NCBI GenBank assembly: GCA_005889275.1
Contig: VBFI01000060.1
Coordinates: forward strand, 1-42,918
DNA: 42,918 nt
Reading direction: 5' to 3'
Origin: Chloroflexota bacterium
GTDB lineage: Bacteria > Chloroflexota > Limnocylindria > P2-11E
Shown here: in pieces, positions 1-8,518 of the stretch
Numbering within the stretch: position 1 is the stretch's first letter
Layout: every line of letters starts with the position of its first letter
The notes under the pieces: model-generated
What the model saw: the letters and a program-made list of their open reading frames with translations, nothing else
Databases searched by the model: none
Told to the model about the DNA's origin: nothing
Translations under genes and position numbers: made by a program

Positions 1-69
1 CGCCAGTGGGCGACGGACAACAAGACGCGGATCCAGCAGCTCTGGCAGAAGACCGTAGGCATCTCCTAA
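1..69 (+). CDS. C-terminal end of a probable ABC transporter solute-binding protein (partial)
   Basis: The window opens inside a reading frame that ends at TAA 67-69. The 22 visible residues end in RIQQLWQKTVGIS. This is too little to recognise a family directly. The call rests on position: it lies 11 bp upstream of a two-domain ABC permease and an ATPase on the same strand, and importers of the iron(III)/polyamine type are usually ordered binding protein, permease, ATPase. The short charged, helical C-terminus fits the end of a periplasmic or lipid-anchored binding protein. The rest of the gene is outside the window, so substrate cannot be judged. Confidence 0.5.
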   Translation, partial: RQWATDNKTRIQQLWQKTVGIS

Positions 70-80
70 CACCGAGCTAG

Positions 81-1703
81 ATGCGCAGCCTGCGGCGCGA
101 GCCGGTACTCCTGCTCGCGCTGCTGGCTGTCGTCGCGCTCGTCCTCACGTTCATCGTCTACCCGCAGGTACAGGTCGTCATCGCGCCGGGGCCGAGCGGC
201 TACGTGGACTTCCTGCAAGGTGGGACCTGGATCGGTCCGCTGCGGAACTCGGTCGAGGTCACCCTGCTCTCCACCACGACCGCGGTGCTGCTCGGCTTCG
301 TCTACGCGTACGCGATGGTCTACTCGCACATGCCGTGGAAGCCCTTCTTCCGCGTCATCGGGATCCTGCCGCTGCTCTCGCCGCCATTCGTCGTCGCCGC
401 GTCCTATCTCCTGCTGTTCGGCCCGCGCGGCATCGTGACGTACGGCGTGTTCGGGCAGAGCCCGATCATCTTCGGGCTCTTCGGCATCTGGGGTGTCCAG
501 ACGATCGCGTACTTCCCGTTCGCGTATCAGCTCATCGCGGACGTCCTCTCACGCAGCGACGCGCGGATGGAGCAGGCGGCACGCAACCTCGGCGCCGGGC
601 CATGGCGCGTCTTCTGGACCGTGACGCTTCCGCTCTCGCGACCGGGCCTCGGCGCGGCGATCCTGACGACGGCGATCTACGTCCTCGAGGACTTCGGCAA
701 CCCGCAGATCATCGGCGGCATCTTCACCGTCCTCCCGACGCAGGCGTACAGCCTCATCTCGGGCTTCGGCGATTTCACCAGCGCCGCCGCCGTGAGCACG
801 ATCCTGCTCCTGCTGGCGCTCGGTCTCTACGTCGCGAAGATCCGCCTCGACGGCGGTCGGGCGTTCGTGACGGTGTCCGGCCGTGCGTCCTCGATGCCGC
901 GTCCGCCGGTGCCGCTCGGGCTCTCCGCGGCCTGTTTTGTCGCGTGCCTCGCGCTCGCGGCGCTCCTCGTCCTGGTCTACGGGACGCTCGTCGTGAGCGC
1001 CTTCACCGCGGTGTTCCCGACCAACCTCACGTTCACCGTGCGGCATTTCGAGTTCGTCGCGACCGGGACCAACGGCGATGCGCTCCGCAACACGCTGACC
1101 TTCAGCGTCGTCGCGGCCGCGTTCTCGGCGGTGTTCGCGCTCTTCGCGGGCTGGCTCGTCCAGCGCGGGACCTGGCCGGGCCGCGGCGCGCTCGACTTCC
1201 TGCTGATCATGCCGGCGGCGATTCCAGGGATCTTCTTCGGGATCGGTTACCTCACAGCGTTCAACCAGGCATGGCTCGATTGGGTCAACCGCGGGTGGCT
1301 GATCATCATCGCGATGATCTTCTGGAACATTCCGGTCGGGTACCAGGCCGCCGTTGCCGGCCTCCGGCAGGTCGATCGCTCCCTCGACGAGGCCGCCACG
1401 AGTCTCGGCGCGTCGAAGCTGCGCGGTTTTCGCGACGTGCTGGTGCCGATGCTCGGCGGCTCCCTGCGGGTCGGATTCGTGACCACGTTCGTGCGCGCCG
1501 TCACCACGCTGTCGGTCGTCATCTTCCTGTTCACGCCCGCCACGACCGTCGCGACCATCCGCATCTACCAGCTCGTGAACGACCTGAACTGGGGCGGCGC
1601 GACCGCGTTCACCGTGGCGGACATCGGCATGGCGATCGTCGCGCTCGTCATCTTCGCGGCCCTCGCGCGCGGACGCATCGCCTTGGGAGCAGCCCGTGCC
1701 TGA
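81..1703 (+). CDS. ABC transporter permease with two fused permease domains (iron/polyamine type)
   Basis: A 540-residue inner-membrane protein with about twelve hydrophobic segments, starting with a helix at residues 9-29. It carries two binding-protein-dependent permease domains in tandem, roughly residues 60-265 and 335-530. Each has the cytoplasmic EAA loop that contacts the ATPase: EQAARNLGAGPWRVF near residue 164 and DEAATSLGASKLRGF near residue 435. A fused double permease of about 540 residues is typical of FbpB/ThiP-type importers of ferric iron, thiamine and related substrates. The start ATG lies 11 bp after the preceding stop, and the 3' end overlaps the ATPase gene by 8 bp, so the genes are translationally coupled. 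Substrate is not determined; iron(III) is the commonest for this architecture. Confidence 0.88.
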   Translation: MRSLRREPVLLLALLAVVALVLTFIVYPQVQVVIAPGPSGYVDFLQGGTWIGPLRNSVEVTLLSTTTAVLLGFVYAYAMVYSHMPWKPFFRVIGILPLLSPPFVVAASYLLLFGPRGIVTYGVFGQSPIIFGLFGIWGVQTIAYFPFAYQLIADVLSRSDARMEQAARNLGAGPWRVFWTVTLPLSRPGLGAAILTTAIYVLEDFGNPQIIGGIFTVLPTQAYSLISGFGDFTSAAAVSTILLLLALGLYVAKIRLDGGRAFVTVSGRASSMPRPPVPLGLSAACFVACLALAALLVLVYGTLVVSAFTAVFPTNLTFTVRHFEFVATGTNGDALRNTLTFSVVAAAFSAVFALFAGWLVQRGTWPGRGALDFLLIMPAAIPGIFFGIGYLTAFNQAWLDWVNRGWLIIIAMIFWNIPVGYQAAVAGLRQVDRSLDEAATSLGASKLRGFRDVLVPMLGGSLRVGFVTTFVRAVTTLSVVIFLFTPATTVATIRIYQLVNDLNWGGATAFTVADIGMAIVALVIFAALARGRIALGAARA

Positions 1704-2778
1704 GACCGCTCACCTGAGGGTCTCGCACGTGACGAAGCGCTTCGGCGGGGTCACCGCCGTCGACGACGTCTCCTTCGACGTCCCCAAGGGCGCCTTCGCC
1801 ACCCTGCTCGGCCCGTCCGGGTGCGGGAAGACGACGACGCTGCGAACGATCGCCGGCTTCTACGACCCGGATGCCGGCGACATCCAGATCGGCGGCCGGC
1901 GCGTCAACGAGCTGCCCGCCCACCGGCGCGGCACCGCGATGGTCTTCCAGGACTACGCGCTCTTCCCGCACATGACCGTCCGCGACAACGTCGCCTACGG
2001 CCTGCGGGTCGCGCACACCGGCGCGGCGGAGCGGACGCGGCGCGTGCGCGAGACACTCGCGTTCGTCGGCCTCACAGGCCTCGAGGACCGCTGGCCGAGT
2101 CAGCTCTCCGGCGGCCAGCAGCAGCGCGTCGCCGTCGCCCGCGCGCTCGTGATCGAGCCGCAGGTCCTCCTGCTGGACGAGCCGCTCTCCAATTTGGATG
2201 CGAAGCTGCGCGAGCAGCTGCGCGTCGAGCTGCGAACGCTCCAGCGGCGCCTCGGCATGACCTTCGTGTACGTCACTCATGACCAGGGCGAAGCGCTCTC
2301 GCTCTCGGACTGGATCGCCGTGATGAACGCAGGCAAGGTGGAGCAGGCCGGGGAGCCCTGGGAGATCTACTACCACCCGAGGACCGCCTTCCTCGCCGAC
2401 TTCGTGGGAGCCGTCAACCTCGTGCCCGCGCGCGTCTCGGAGCTCGCCGAAACGACGGTCACCGTCACGTTCGGGACGCATCGTGCGCAGGTGCGACGCC
2501 CACCCGACGTGACCGTCACCGCGGGACACGATGTGCTGCTCTGCGTGCGCCCCGAGAGCTTCTCGATCACGCCCGCGGCGCCCGCGGATCGGAACGGCAT
2601 CGCGCTCGAGGGGACCGTCGCGCGGCGGGCGTTCCTCGGCGACACGATGCGCTACTGGGTGCGCGTGGACGACCGAGAGTGGATCGTGGACCAGCCCGAT
2701 CCGGGCGCCGCGTCTCCGCTCGACGGCGCGGTCTCACTGTCGGTCCGGCCCGAGCGTGTCCACGTCATCGCCGAATAG
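1696..2778 (+). CDS. ABC transporter ATP-binding protein with TOBE domain (PotA/FbpC type)
   Basis: A 360-residue ATPase that would power the upstream permease. The nucleotide-binding domain has Walker A GPSGCGKTT near residue 38, a Q-loop in the VFQDYALFPHMT segment, the signature LSGGQQQRVAVARAL near residue 136, Walker B VLLLDEPLSNLD near residue 157 and the H-loop YVTHDQGEA. The C-terminal 130 residues form a TOBE/OB-fold regulatory domain, as in PotA, FbpC and MalK, and the length is usual for that group. The GTG start overlaps the permease gene by 8 bp. Bases 2377-2695, covering most of the TOBE part, recur almost exactly at 3552-3870. This copy is the intact one. Confidence 0.92.
   Translation: MPETAHLRVSHVTKRFGGVTAVDDVSFDVPKGAFATLLGPSGCGKTTTLRTIAGFYDPDAGDIQIGGRRVNELPAHRRGTAMVFQDYALFPHMTVRDNVAYGLRVAHTGAAERTRRVRETLAFVGLTGLEDRWPSQLSGGQQQRVAVARALVIEPQVLLLDEPLSNLDAKLREQLRVELRTLQRRLGMTFVYVTHDQGEALSLSDWIAVMNAGKVEQAGEPWEIYYHPRTAFLADFVGAVNLVPARVSELAETTVTVTFGTHRAQVRRPPDVTVTAGHDVLLCVRPESFSITPAAPADRNGIALEGTVARRAFLGDTMRYWVRVDDREWIVDQPDPGAASPLDGAVSLSVRPERVHVIAE
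2377..2695 (+). repeat. Direct repeat, copy 1 (inside the intact ABC ATPase gene)
   Basis: This 319-bp segment, starting CCGAGGACC and ending GTGGACCAGC, is found again at 3552-3870 on the same strand with an offset of 1175 bp. Reading the two side by side I find one difference, A at 2496 against G at 3671. The frame of the ATPase runs through this copy without interruption, so it is the parent copy. Confidence 0.95.
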
Positions 2779-2791
2779 CCCGGATCTTCTG

Positions 2792-3190
2792 GTGATCCGT
2801 GCCGCCGCGCTCACCGTGGTTCTGCTCGCGGCGGCGTGCGCACCCGAGCAGACCGACAACGCCGCCGTCAGTCGCGACTTCGCCGAGCACCGATCGAACG
2901 TCGAGGTGACGGCCTCTGGCGCGGTGACGCGGGTTCTCGCGGATGCGCCGGGGCCGGACGGGACGCACCAGCGGTTCATCGTCCAGCTCTCCGGGCTGAG
3001 CCAGACCCTGCTGGTCGACAACAACGTCGATATCGGGCGCCGGGTGCCCCTCGGTCAGGGCGATCTGGTGACCGTTCACGGTGAATACGTCTGGAACGAC
3101 CAGGGTGGCCTCGTGCACTTCACGCATCACGATCCGGTCCACACCCACGAAGGCGGCTGGATAGAGGTCCGCGGTGTCCGCTACGAGTGA
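2792..3190 (+). CDS. DUF3465 domain lipoprotein
   Basis: A 132-residue exported protein of unknown function. The GTG start at 2792 gives a short basic N-terminus, a hydrophobic stretch and a lipobox-like LLAAAC, so it is probably a lipoprotein cleaved before Cys17; the ORF-track start inside the ATPase gene would bury this signal. The mature part ends in the HHDPVHTHEGGWIEVRGVRYE region, whose HHDP and GGWIE elements I recognise as typical of DUF3465, a small beta-rich family. It lies 13 bp after the ABC ATPase stop and may belong to that operon. Its stop codon is directly adjacent to the stop of the convergent gene on the other strand. Confidence 0.75.
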   Translation: MIRAAALTVVLLAAACAPEQTDNAAVSRDFAEHRSNVEVTASGAVTRVLADAPGPDGTHQRFIVQLSGLSQTLLVDNNVDIGRRVPLGQGDLVTVHGEYVWNDQGGLVHFTHHDPVHTHEGGWIEVRGVRYE

Positions 3191-3551
3191 CTAGACCTCG
3201 AGCGAGGTCCCATCCACCGCATGTTCAAGCTCGACCTCGGCAAGATGGGCCAGTGTTTCGGCGCCGAGATGGGTGAGCACGATCCGTCGCGCTCCGAGCT
3301 CGTGCCGATGCGCCATGAGCTGGCGGTACGAGATGTGCGCCGGGTCATCGCGATCGAAGTACGACGCTTCGCAGATGAAGAGGTCGGCGCCGTCCGCGAT
3401 CGGGATGAGCTCCTCGCTCCAGCGCGCGTCGCCGGAGTAGGCGATCACCTTTCCGTCGACCTCGACGCGCAGGCCATGGGGCTCGGCGAGCCGGATGTGG
3501 CGGACGGGAAGCGCGCGGACGCGCGCCCCACCGAGCTCTCTCGGCTCGTTT
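3191..3551 (-). pseudogene. Metallo-beta-lactamase-fold hydrolase, C-terminal fragment (5' end missing)
   Basis: About 119 residues of the C-terminal half of an MBL-fold hydrolase of the RNase Z-like type. Visible elements are HGLRVEVDGKVIAYSGDA, whose SGDA aspartate is the bridging metal ligand, FICEASYF, and THLGAE, the C-terminal metal-binding histidine. The N-terminal half, with the HxHxDH metal site, should lie upstream on the minus strand. Instead the sequence switches at 3552 to a copy of the ABC ATPase gene, in which the frame continues as meaningless protein. The 209-residue ORF listed for this region is therefore a chimera. Whether the break is real or an assembly join cannot be told from sequence. 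Confidence 0.8.
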
Positions 3552-3870
3552 CCGAGGACCGCCTTCCTCGCCGACTTCGTGGGAGCCGTCAACCTCGTGC
3601 CCGCGCGCGTCTCGGAGCTCGCCGAAACGACGGTCACCGTCACGTTCGGGACGCATCGTGCGCAGGTGCGGCGCCCACCCGACGTGACCGTCACCGCGGG
3701 ACACGATGTGCTGCTCTGCGTGCGCCCCGAGAGCTTCTCGATCACGCCCGCGGCGCCCGCGGATCGGAACGGCATCGCGCTCGAGGGGACCGTCGCGCGG
3801 CGGGCGTTCCTCGGCGACACGATGCGCTACTGGGTGCGCGTGGACGACCGAGAGTGGATCGTGGACCAGC
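3552..3870 (+). repeat. Direct repeat, copy 2 (displaced ABC ATPase TOBE fragment)
   Basis: A 319-bp near-perfect copy of 2377-2695 placed between two broken minus-strand genes. It encodes the TOBE region of the ATPase (from RTAFLADFVGAV to EWIVDQ) on the plus strand, with no start codon or ribosome site of its own. The flanks show no inverted repeats or short target duplication that would mark a mobile element. No gene is supported in this stretch. The plus-strand ORF 3495-4082 running through it is only the copied fragment with unrelated ends. Confidence 0.95.
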
Positions 3871-4745
3871 GCGTACTTCAGGAAGTGCGCGAGCTCCGCG
3901 CGGTATGCCTCTCCGAAGCGGTCGAAGAACGTCGGGTAGGCGGGCCGCTTGAACTCTGGCGCGTCGCGCTCGACGGAGACGAGCGGCGTTCGCGGATCGA
4001 GCCCCACGGCGATGGTGTCCTTCGCGCCGAAGACCTCGACGCGGATGTCGTACCCGGCCTCGTTGTGCCGAGCCGCTTGTAGCAGGCCGATCGCGCCCCC
4101 GCGGAGCTTCAGCACGACCCCCGACGTCGCGACGTCTCCCCAGCGCTCGTACTGCGGGAATCCGAGCGTGGACCCGCTCGCGTAGAGCTCCGCGACCTCG
4201 TCGCCGAACATCCACCGGGTGACGTCGAAGTCGTGGATGAGCTGGTCGACGAACTGCCCGCCGGAGGTCTCGACGTACGCGTCCGGAGGAGGCAGAGCAT
4301 CACGGCTGGTCATGTGAAAGCTGTAGATGGTGCCGAGCTCGCCGGCGCGAACCCGCCTCCGCGCCTCGCGGAAGCCAGCGTCGAACCGGCGCTGAAAGCC
4401 GATCTGCACGCGGCCGTTCGCCCGCTCCACGTGCTCGACCACGCTCTTCGTCGCGTCCAGGTCGAGCGCGATCGGCTTCTCGCAGAAGATCGGAATGCCC
4501 GCGTCGAGCCCGCGGTGGATGAGCTCCGCGTGCGTGCCGGTCGGCGTCACGATCACCATCGCGTCCGCCCCACGGAGCGCGTCTTCGACCGTCGCGGCGT
4601 GGACGGCGCGGAGCTCCTTCGCCAACACGGCCGCCCGCGCGGTGTCGGCGTCGTTGATCCGAAGCTCGTCGACGCCGGGAGTCTCGCGGAGGATCTTCGC
4701 GTGGAACGCGCCGAGGCGCCCCACGCCGAGGATGGCGACCTTCAC
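3871..4745 (-). pseudogene. Gfo/Idh-type dehydrogenase, iolG-like, 3' end missing
   Basis: About 291 residues of an NAD(P)-dependent oxidoreductase, probably inositol 2-dehydrogenase, which oxidises myo-inositol to scyllo-inosose. The N-terminus has the Rossmann motif ILGVGRLGAFHAK, then the EKPIALD motif near residue 97 and the catalytic segment GGQFVDQLIHDFD near residue 175. It reads correctly to AELAHFLKYA, then runs into the 319-bp repeat, losing the last 40-50 residues of a usual 335-residue family member. The 466-residue ORF in the track is this fragment plus antisense of the repeat. The GTG start at 4745 lies 9 bp after a TAGAGT box at 4755-4760. It is divergent from iolC-iolD-iolB, which supports an inositol role. 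Confidence 0.8.
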
Positions 4746-4920
4746 TCGGGGGCGACTCTAGACCGCGGCGCTCCCCGGCGCAGACGACGCGCGCGGCGAC
4801 GCTGGTCTCCTGCGTCTGTGCCGATTGGTGCCTCGTCCGGCGGCGCGTCATGCTGGACCAGCTACCGGGAGGAGGCGACGCCGTCATGGATCGTGCGCAG
4901 CGCTGACAACGCGAGGCGCC

Positions 4921-5871
4921 ATGCCTGATCTCGAGGTCATCACGATGGGCCGGGTCGGCGTGGATCTTTACCCGGAGCAGATCGGCGTCCACCTCGCGGA
5001 CGTGCGCACGTTCGCGAAGTCCCTCGGCGGGAGTCCGACGAACGTCGCCGTGGCGGCCGCCCGTCTCGGCCGGCGCGCCGCGGTCATCACGAAGGTCGGT
5101 CGGGACGGCTTCGGCGACTACGTTCGGGCGGCGCTCGCGGGTTTTGGCGTCGACACTCGTTGGGTGGGCACCGACGCAAAGCTGCGCACGCCGATCGTCT
5201 TCTGCGAGATCTTTCCGCCTGACAATTTCCCGGTGCTCTTCTACCGCGAGCCGAAGGCGCCCGACATGAACATCACGCGCGACGAGCTCGACCTCGGTGC
5301 GATCGCGGCGGCGCCGGTCTTCTGGACCAGCGGCACGGGCCTGTCCGACGAGCCGAGCCGCACGGCGACCCTCGCCGCGCTGGACGCGCGAACGCGCCGC
5401 GACTTCACAATCCACGACCTCGACTACCGCCACCACCTCTGGCCGAACGTCGAGGACGCCCGGCGCTGGACGGGTCATGCGGTGCGGCGAGCGAGCATCG
5501 TCGTCGGCAACGTGGAAGAGGTCGAGATGGCGACCGGACTGCGCGACGCGAAGTCGGCGGCGGCGGCCCTCCTCCAGCTCGGCGCGACCCTCGCGATCGT
5601 GAAGCGCGGGCACGAAGGCGTGTACGCGCGTAGCGCGCGGGACGAGGTGAGCGTGCCGCCCGTCGAGATCGAGGTCCTGAACGGGCTCGGCGCCGGCGAC
5701 GCCTTCGGCGGGGCCCTGTGCCACGGGCTGCTGTCGGGCTGGCCGCTCGCGCGGACTCTCGAGACCGCGAACGCCGCGGGGGCGATCGTGGCGTCGCGGC
5801 TCGCGGCCGCCGACGCCATGCCGACGATGGATGAGATCGAGGCGCTGCTGGCGCGCGAGGTGGCGTCGTGA
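4921..5871 (+). CDS. iolC: 5-dehydro-2-deoxygluconokinase (IolC)
   Basis: A 316-residue PfkB-family kinase that phosphorylates 5-dehydro-2-deoxy-D-gluconate (DKG) in myo-inositol breakdown. The N-terminus MGRVGVDLYPEQIG and the KSLGGSPTNVAVAAARLG segment are typical of IolC rather than ribokinase. The active-site motif NGLGAGDAFGG lies near residue 257, with the catalytic Asp and anion hole. The ATG at 4921 is used rather than the upstream track start, because similarity begins at PDLEVITMGR. The 175 bp between it and the divergent dehydrogenase (4746-4920) must hold both promoters, but I see no clear box for iolC. The 3' end overlaps iolD by 4 bp. Confidence 0.9.
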   Translation: MPDLEVITMGRVGVDLYPEQIGVHLADVRTFAKSLGGSPTNVAVAAARLGRRAAVITKVGRDGFGDYVRAALAGFGVDTRWVGTDAKLRTPIVFCEIFPPDNFPVLFYREPKAPDMNITRDELDLGAIAAAPVFWTSGTGLSDEPSRTATLAALDARTRRDFTIHDLDYRHHLWPNVEDARRWTGHAVRRASIVVGNVEEVEMATGLRDAKSAAAALLQLGATLAIVKRGHEGVYARSARDEVSVPPVEIEVLNGLGAGDAFGGALCHGLLSGWPLARTLETANAAGAIVASRLAAADAMPTMDEIEALLAREVAS

Positions 5872-7736
5872 CCCGTCTCACGATGGCGCAAGCGCTGCTG
5901 CGGTTCCTCGCGTCGCAGTACACGGAGCGTGATGGGACCGAGCGCGCTTTCTTCGCCGGCATCTGGGGGATCTTCGGGCACGGCAACGTCGCCGGCGTCG
6001 GCGAGGCGATCTTCGAGCGGCCGGACCTGCTCCCGTATCACATGGCGCGCAACGAGCAGTCGATGGTCCACACGGCCGTGGGGTACGCGCGGATGCACGA
6101 TCGCCTGCGGACCTTCGCGTGCACGAGCTCGATCGGCCCCGGCGCCACGAACATGATCACCGGGGCGGCGCTCGCGACCGTGAACCGGCTTCCGGTGTTG
6201 CTTTTGCCGGGCGACACCTTCGCGTCGCGTCTGCCCGAGCCGGTCCTCCAGCAGCTCGAGTCCCCCTCGCGCGGAGACGTCTCGGTGAACGACGCGTTCC
6301 AGCCCGTCTCGCGCTACTGGGACCGGATCACCCGACCCGAGCAGCTCATCCCGGCGGCGCTCGCCGCGATGCGCGTGCTCACGAGTCCATCGGACACCGG
6401 CGCGGTGACGCTCGCGTTGCCCCAGGACGTGCAGGCCGAGGCGTACGACTATCCCGACGCGTTCCTGGCGAAACGGGTCTGGCACGTCGACCGGCGTCCC
6501 CCGGATCCCGCGGCGCTGGAGCGCGCCGTGGCCGCCATTCGCGGCGCGAAGCGGCCGCTCATCGTCGCGGGCGGGGGCGTCATCTACTCGTGCGCCTCAT
6601 CCGCGCTGCGCGCGTTCGTCGAGCGGACGGGGATACCGGTCGCCGAGACGCAGGCTGGAAAGGGCGCGCTGCCCTATGACCATCCGTCGGCCCTCGGCGC
6701 GGTCGGCGCGACCGGAACCTCGGCCGCGAATCGGATCGCCGCGCGAGCCGACGTCGTTATCGGCATCGGCACTCGCTGGACCGACTTCACCACCGCGTCG
6801 AAGACGGCGTTCGCGAACGCGGAGGTGCGCTTCGTCAACGTGAACGTCGCGGAGTTCGACGCCGCGAAAAACGGTGCCGTGATGGTCGTCGCGGACGCGC
6901 GCGCGACACTGGAGGCGCTCGCCGAGGTCACCTATCGCGTCGACCAGGCGTACCGCGACGAGTGCGCGACGCTCGGACGCGAGTGGGATGCCGAGGTGAC
7001 ACGGCTCTACGCCCTCCGCCACGAGCCGCTCCCGGCGCAGAGCGAGGTCATCGGCGCGGTCAACGAGCTCTCCGCGGCGACGGACGTGGTGGTGTGCGCC
7101 GCGGGCTCGCTGCCGGGAGATCTCCACAAGCTCTGGCGGACGCGCGACCGCAAGCAGTACCACGTCGAATACGGCTATTCGTGCATGGGATACGAGATCG
7201 CGGGGGCGCTCGGCGTGAAGCTCGCCGCGCCGGAGCGCGAGGTCTACTCCCTCGTCGGCGACGGGTCCTACCTCATGTTGAGCGAGGCGATCGTCACCTC
7301 CCTCCAGGAGCATGCGAAGCTCGTCGTGGTCCTCATCGACAACCATGGCTTCGCGTCGATCGGTGGGCTCTCGCGGTCGCTTGGCACCGCTGGGTTCGGT
7401 ACCCAGTTCCGCTACCCGAAGGAGGGACACCTCGGCACCGACACGGAGCGCGAGCCGGCGCCCTATCTCCCGACCGATCTCGCCAAGAACGCCGAGAGCC
7501 TCGGGGCGCACGTCATCCGCGCGCGGTCGATCGCCGAGCTCCGCGACGCTCTGGCCGCGGCCAAGAAGATCGACCGGACGGTCGTGATCTACATCGAGGT
7601 CGACCGCCAGATCGCGGTCGGCGGGTACGGCGCGTGGTGGGACGTGCCCGTCGCGGAGGTCTCCAGCGCGGCCGCGGTGCGGACGGCGCGGGAGGGTTAC
7701 GAGAAGGCGAAGCCAAAACAGCGGCGTTATCTGTGA
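5868..7736 (+). CDS. iolD: 3D-(3,5/4)-trihydroxycyclohexane-1,2-dione hydrolase (IolD)
   Basis: A 622-residue thiamine-diphosphate enzyme that opens the inositol-derived ring (THcHDO) to 5-deoxy-D-glucuronate. The TPP-activating glutamate lies in ARNEQSMVHTAVGYAR near residue 61. The central domain spans roughly residues 210-350. The C-terminal TPP/Mg site starts GDGSYLMLSEA near residue 463 and ends with VVLIDNHGF. The length and the N-terminal segment GIFGHGNVAGVG are characteristic of IolD among acetolactate-synthase relatives. The GTG start overlaps the iolC stop, and the end overlaps iolB by 4 bp, so the three are coupled. Confidence 0.93.
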   Translation: MTRLTMAQALLRFLASQYTERDGTERAFFAGIWGIFGHGNVAGVGEAIFERPDLLPYHMARNEQSMVHTAVGYARMHDRLRTFACTSSIGPGATNMITGAALATVNRLPVLLLPGDTFASRLPEPVLQQLESPSRGDVSVNDAFQPVSRYWDRITRPEQLIPAALAAMRVLTSPSDTGAVTLALPQDVQAEAYDYPDAFLAKRVWHVDRRPPDPAALERAVAAIRGAKRPLIVAGGGVIYSCASSALRAFVERTGIPVAETQAGKGALPYDHPSALGAVGATGTSAANRIAARADVVIGIGTRWTDFTTASKTAFANAEVRFVNVNVAEFDAAKNGAVMVVADARATLEALAEVTYRVDQAYRDECATLGREWDAEVTRLYALRHEPLPAQSEVIGAVNELSAATDVVVCAAGSLPGDLHKLWRTRDRKQYHVEYGYSCMGYEIAGALGVKLAAPEREVYSLVGDGSYLMLSEAIVTSLQEHAKLVVVLIDNHGFASIGGLSRSLGTAGFGTQFRYPKEGHLGTDTEREPAPYLPTDLAKNAESLGAHVIRARSIAELRDALAAAKKIDRTVVIYIEVDRQIAVGGYGAWWDVPVAEVSSAAAVRTAREGYEKAKPKQRRYL

Positions 7737-8518
7737 GCTCGCTCCTCGTCCGTGGCGAGGGCGGTCGCGTCGCGATCACGCCCGCATCCGCCGGGTGGCG
7801 CTACGTGAGCTTCTCGACCGCCCGCGTCGGCAAGGGGGCACGCTTCGTCGTCGCGACCGAGGAGTCCGAGGTCTGCATCGTCATCCTCGGCGGCCGGTGC
7901 TCGGTCCGGATCGGCGTCGTGAACTGGCCGGAGGTGGGGGAGCGCGAGACTCCGTTCGACGGTCCGCCGCACGCGGTGTACGCGCCGCCCAACACAAACC
8001 TCGAGCTGCGCGCTGGCCGCGGCGAGGTCCAGCTCGCGATCGCGTCGGCTCCCGCGACGAAGGGCGCCAAGCTCCGGCATATCCGCCCGGCCGACGCGCG
8101 CCGCGAGGTGCGCGGCAGCGGGGTCATGGAGCGGACGATCCACCACATCCTCATGGAGGACGCCCCCGCGGAGTCACTGCTCGTGACCGAGGTGGTGACG
8201 CCCGCGGGCCACTGGTCCAGCTATCCGCCCCATAAGCACGACACCGATGACCCGCCGAACGAGACGCAGCTCGAGGAGACCTACTACCACCGGCTCCGCG
8301 ACCCGCGTGGCTTCGCGGTGCAGCGCGTGTACACGGCGGATCGGTCGCTGGACGAGACGGTCGCGGTGCGCGACGGCGACCTGGTGCTGGTCCCGCGCGG
8401 CTTCCACACCGTGTCGGCGGCGCCGGGGTACGAGCTGTACTACCTGAACGCGATGGCGGGGCCCGTTCGCCAGTGGTGCGTGACGTTCGATCCAGAGCAC
8501 GAGTGGCTTCGCAGGTAA
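7733..8518 (+). CDS. iolB: 5-deoxy-glucuronate isomerase (IolB)
   Basis: A 261-residue bicupin enzyme converting 5-deoxy-glucuronate to DKG, the step between IolD and IolC. The C-terminal cupin has the metal-site pattern SSYPPHKHD near residue 166, LEETYYH and a late histidine in VLVPRGFHTV. The end AMAGPVRQW is also typical. The GTG at 7733 is chosen because it overlaps the iolD stop by 4 bp and gives the usual family length; the track ORF extends far into iolD in another frame. With iolC and iolD, three consecutive pathway steps are encoded. The inosose dehydratase (IolE) and the aldolase (IolJ) are not in the window. Confidence 0.92.
   Translation: MSSLLVRGEGGRVAITPASAGWRYVSFSTARVGKGARFVVATEESEVCIVILGGRCSVRIGVVNWPEVGERETPFDGPPHAVYAPPNTNLELRAGRGEVQLAIASAPATKGAKLRHIRPADARREVRGSGVMERTIHHILMEDAPAESLLVTEVVTPAGHWSSYPPHKHDTDDPPNETQLEETYYHRLRDPRGFAVQRVYTADRSLDETVAVRDGDLVLVPRGFHTVSAAPGYELYYLNAMAGPVRQWCVTFDPEHEWLRR

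Noticed and set aside
3495-4082. 195-residue plus-strand ORF as a stand-alone TOBE protein
   Set aside because: It is the copied ATPase fragment with unrelated ends and no start signal of its own.
3345-4745. Single 466-residue dehydrogenase ORF on the minus strand
   Set aside because: Only the first 291 residues look like a Gfo/Idh enzyme; the rest is antisense of the 319-bp ATPase copy and out-of-frame MBL sequence.
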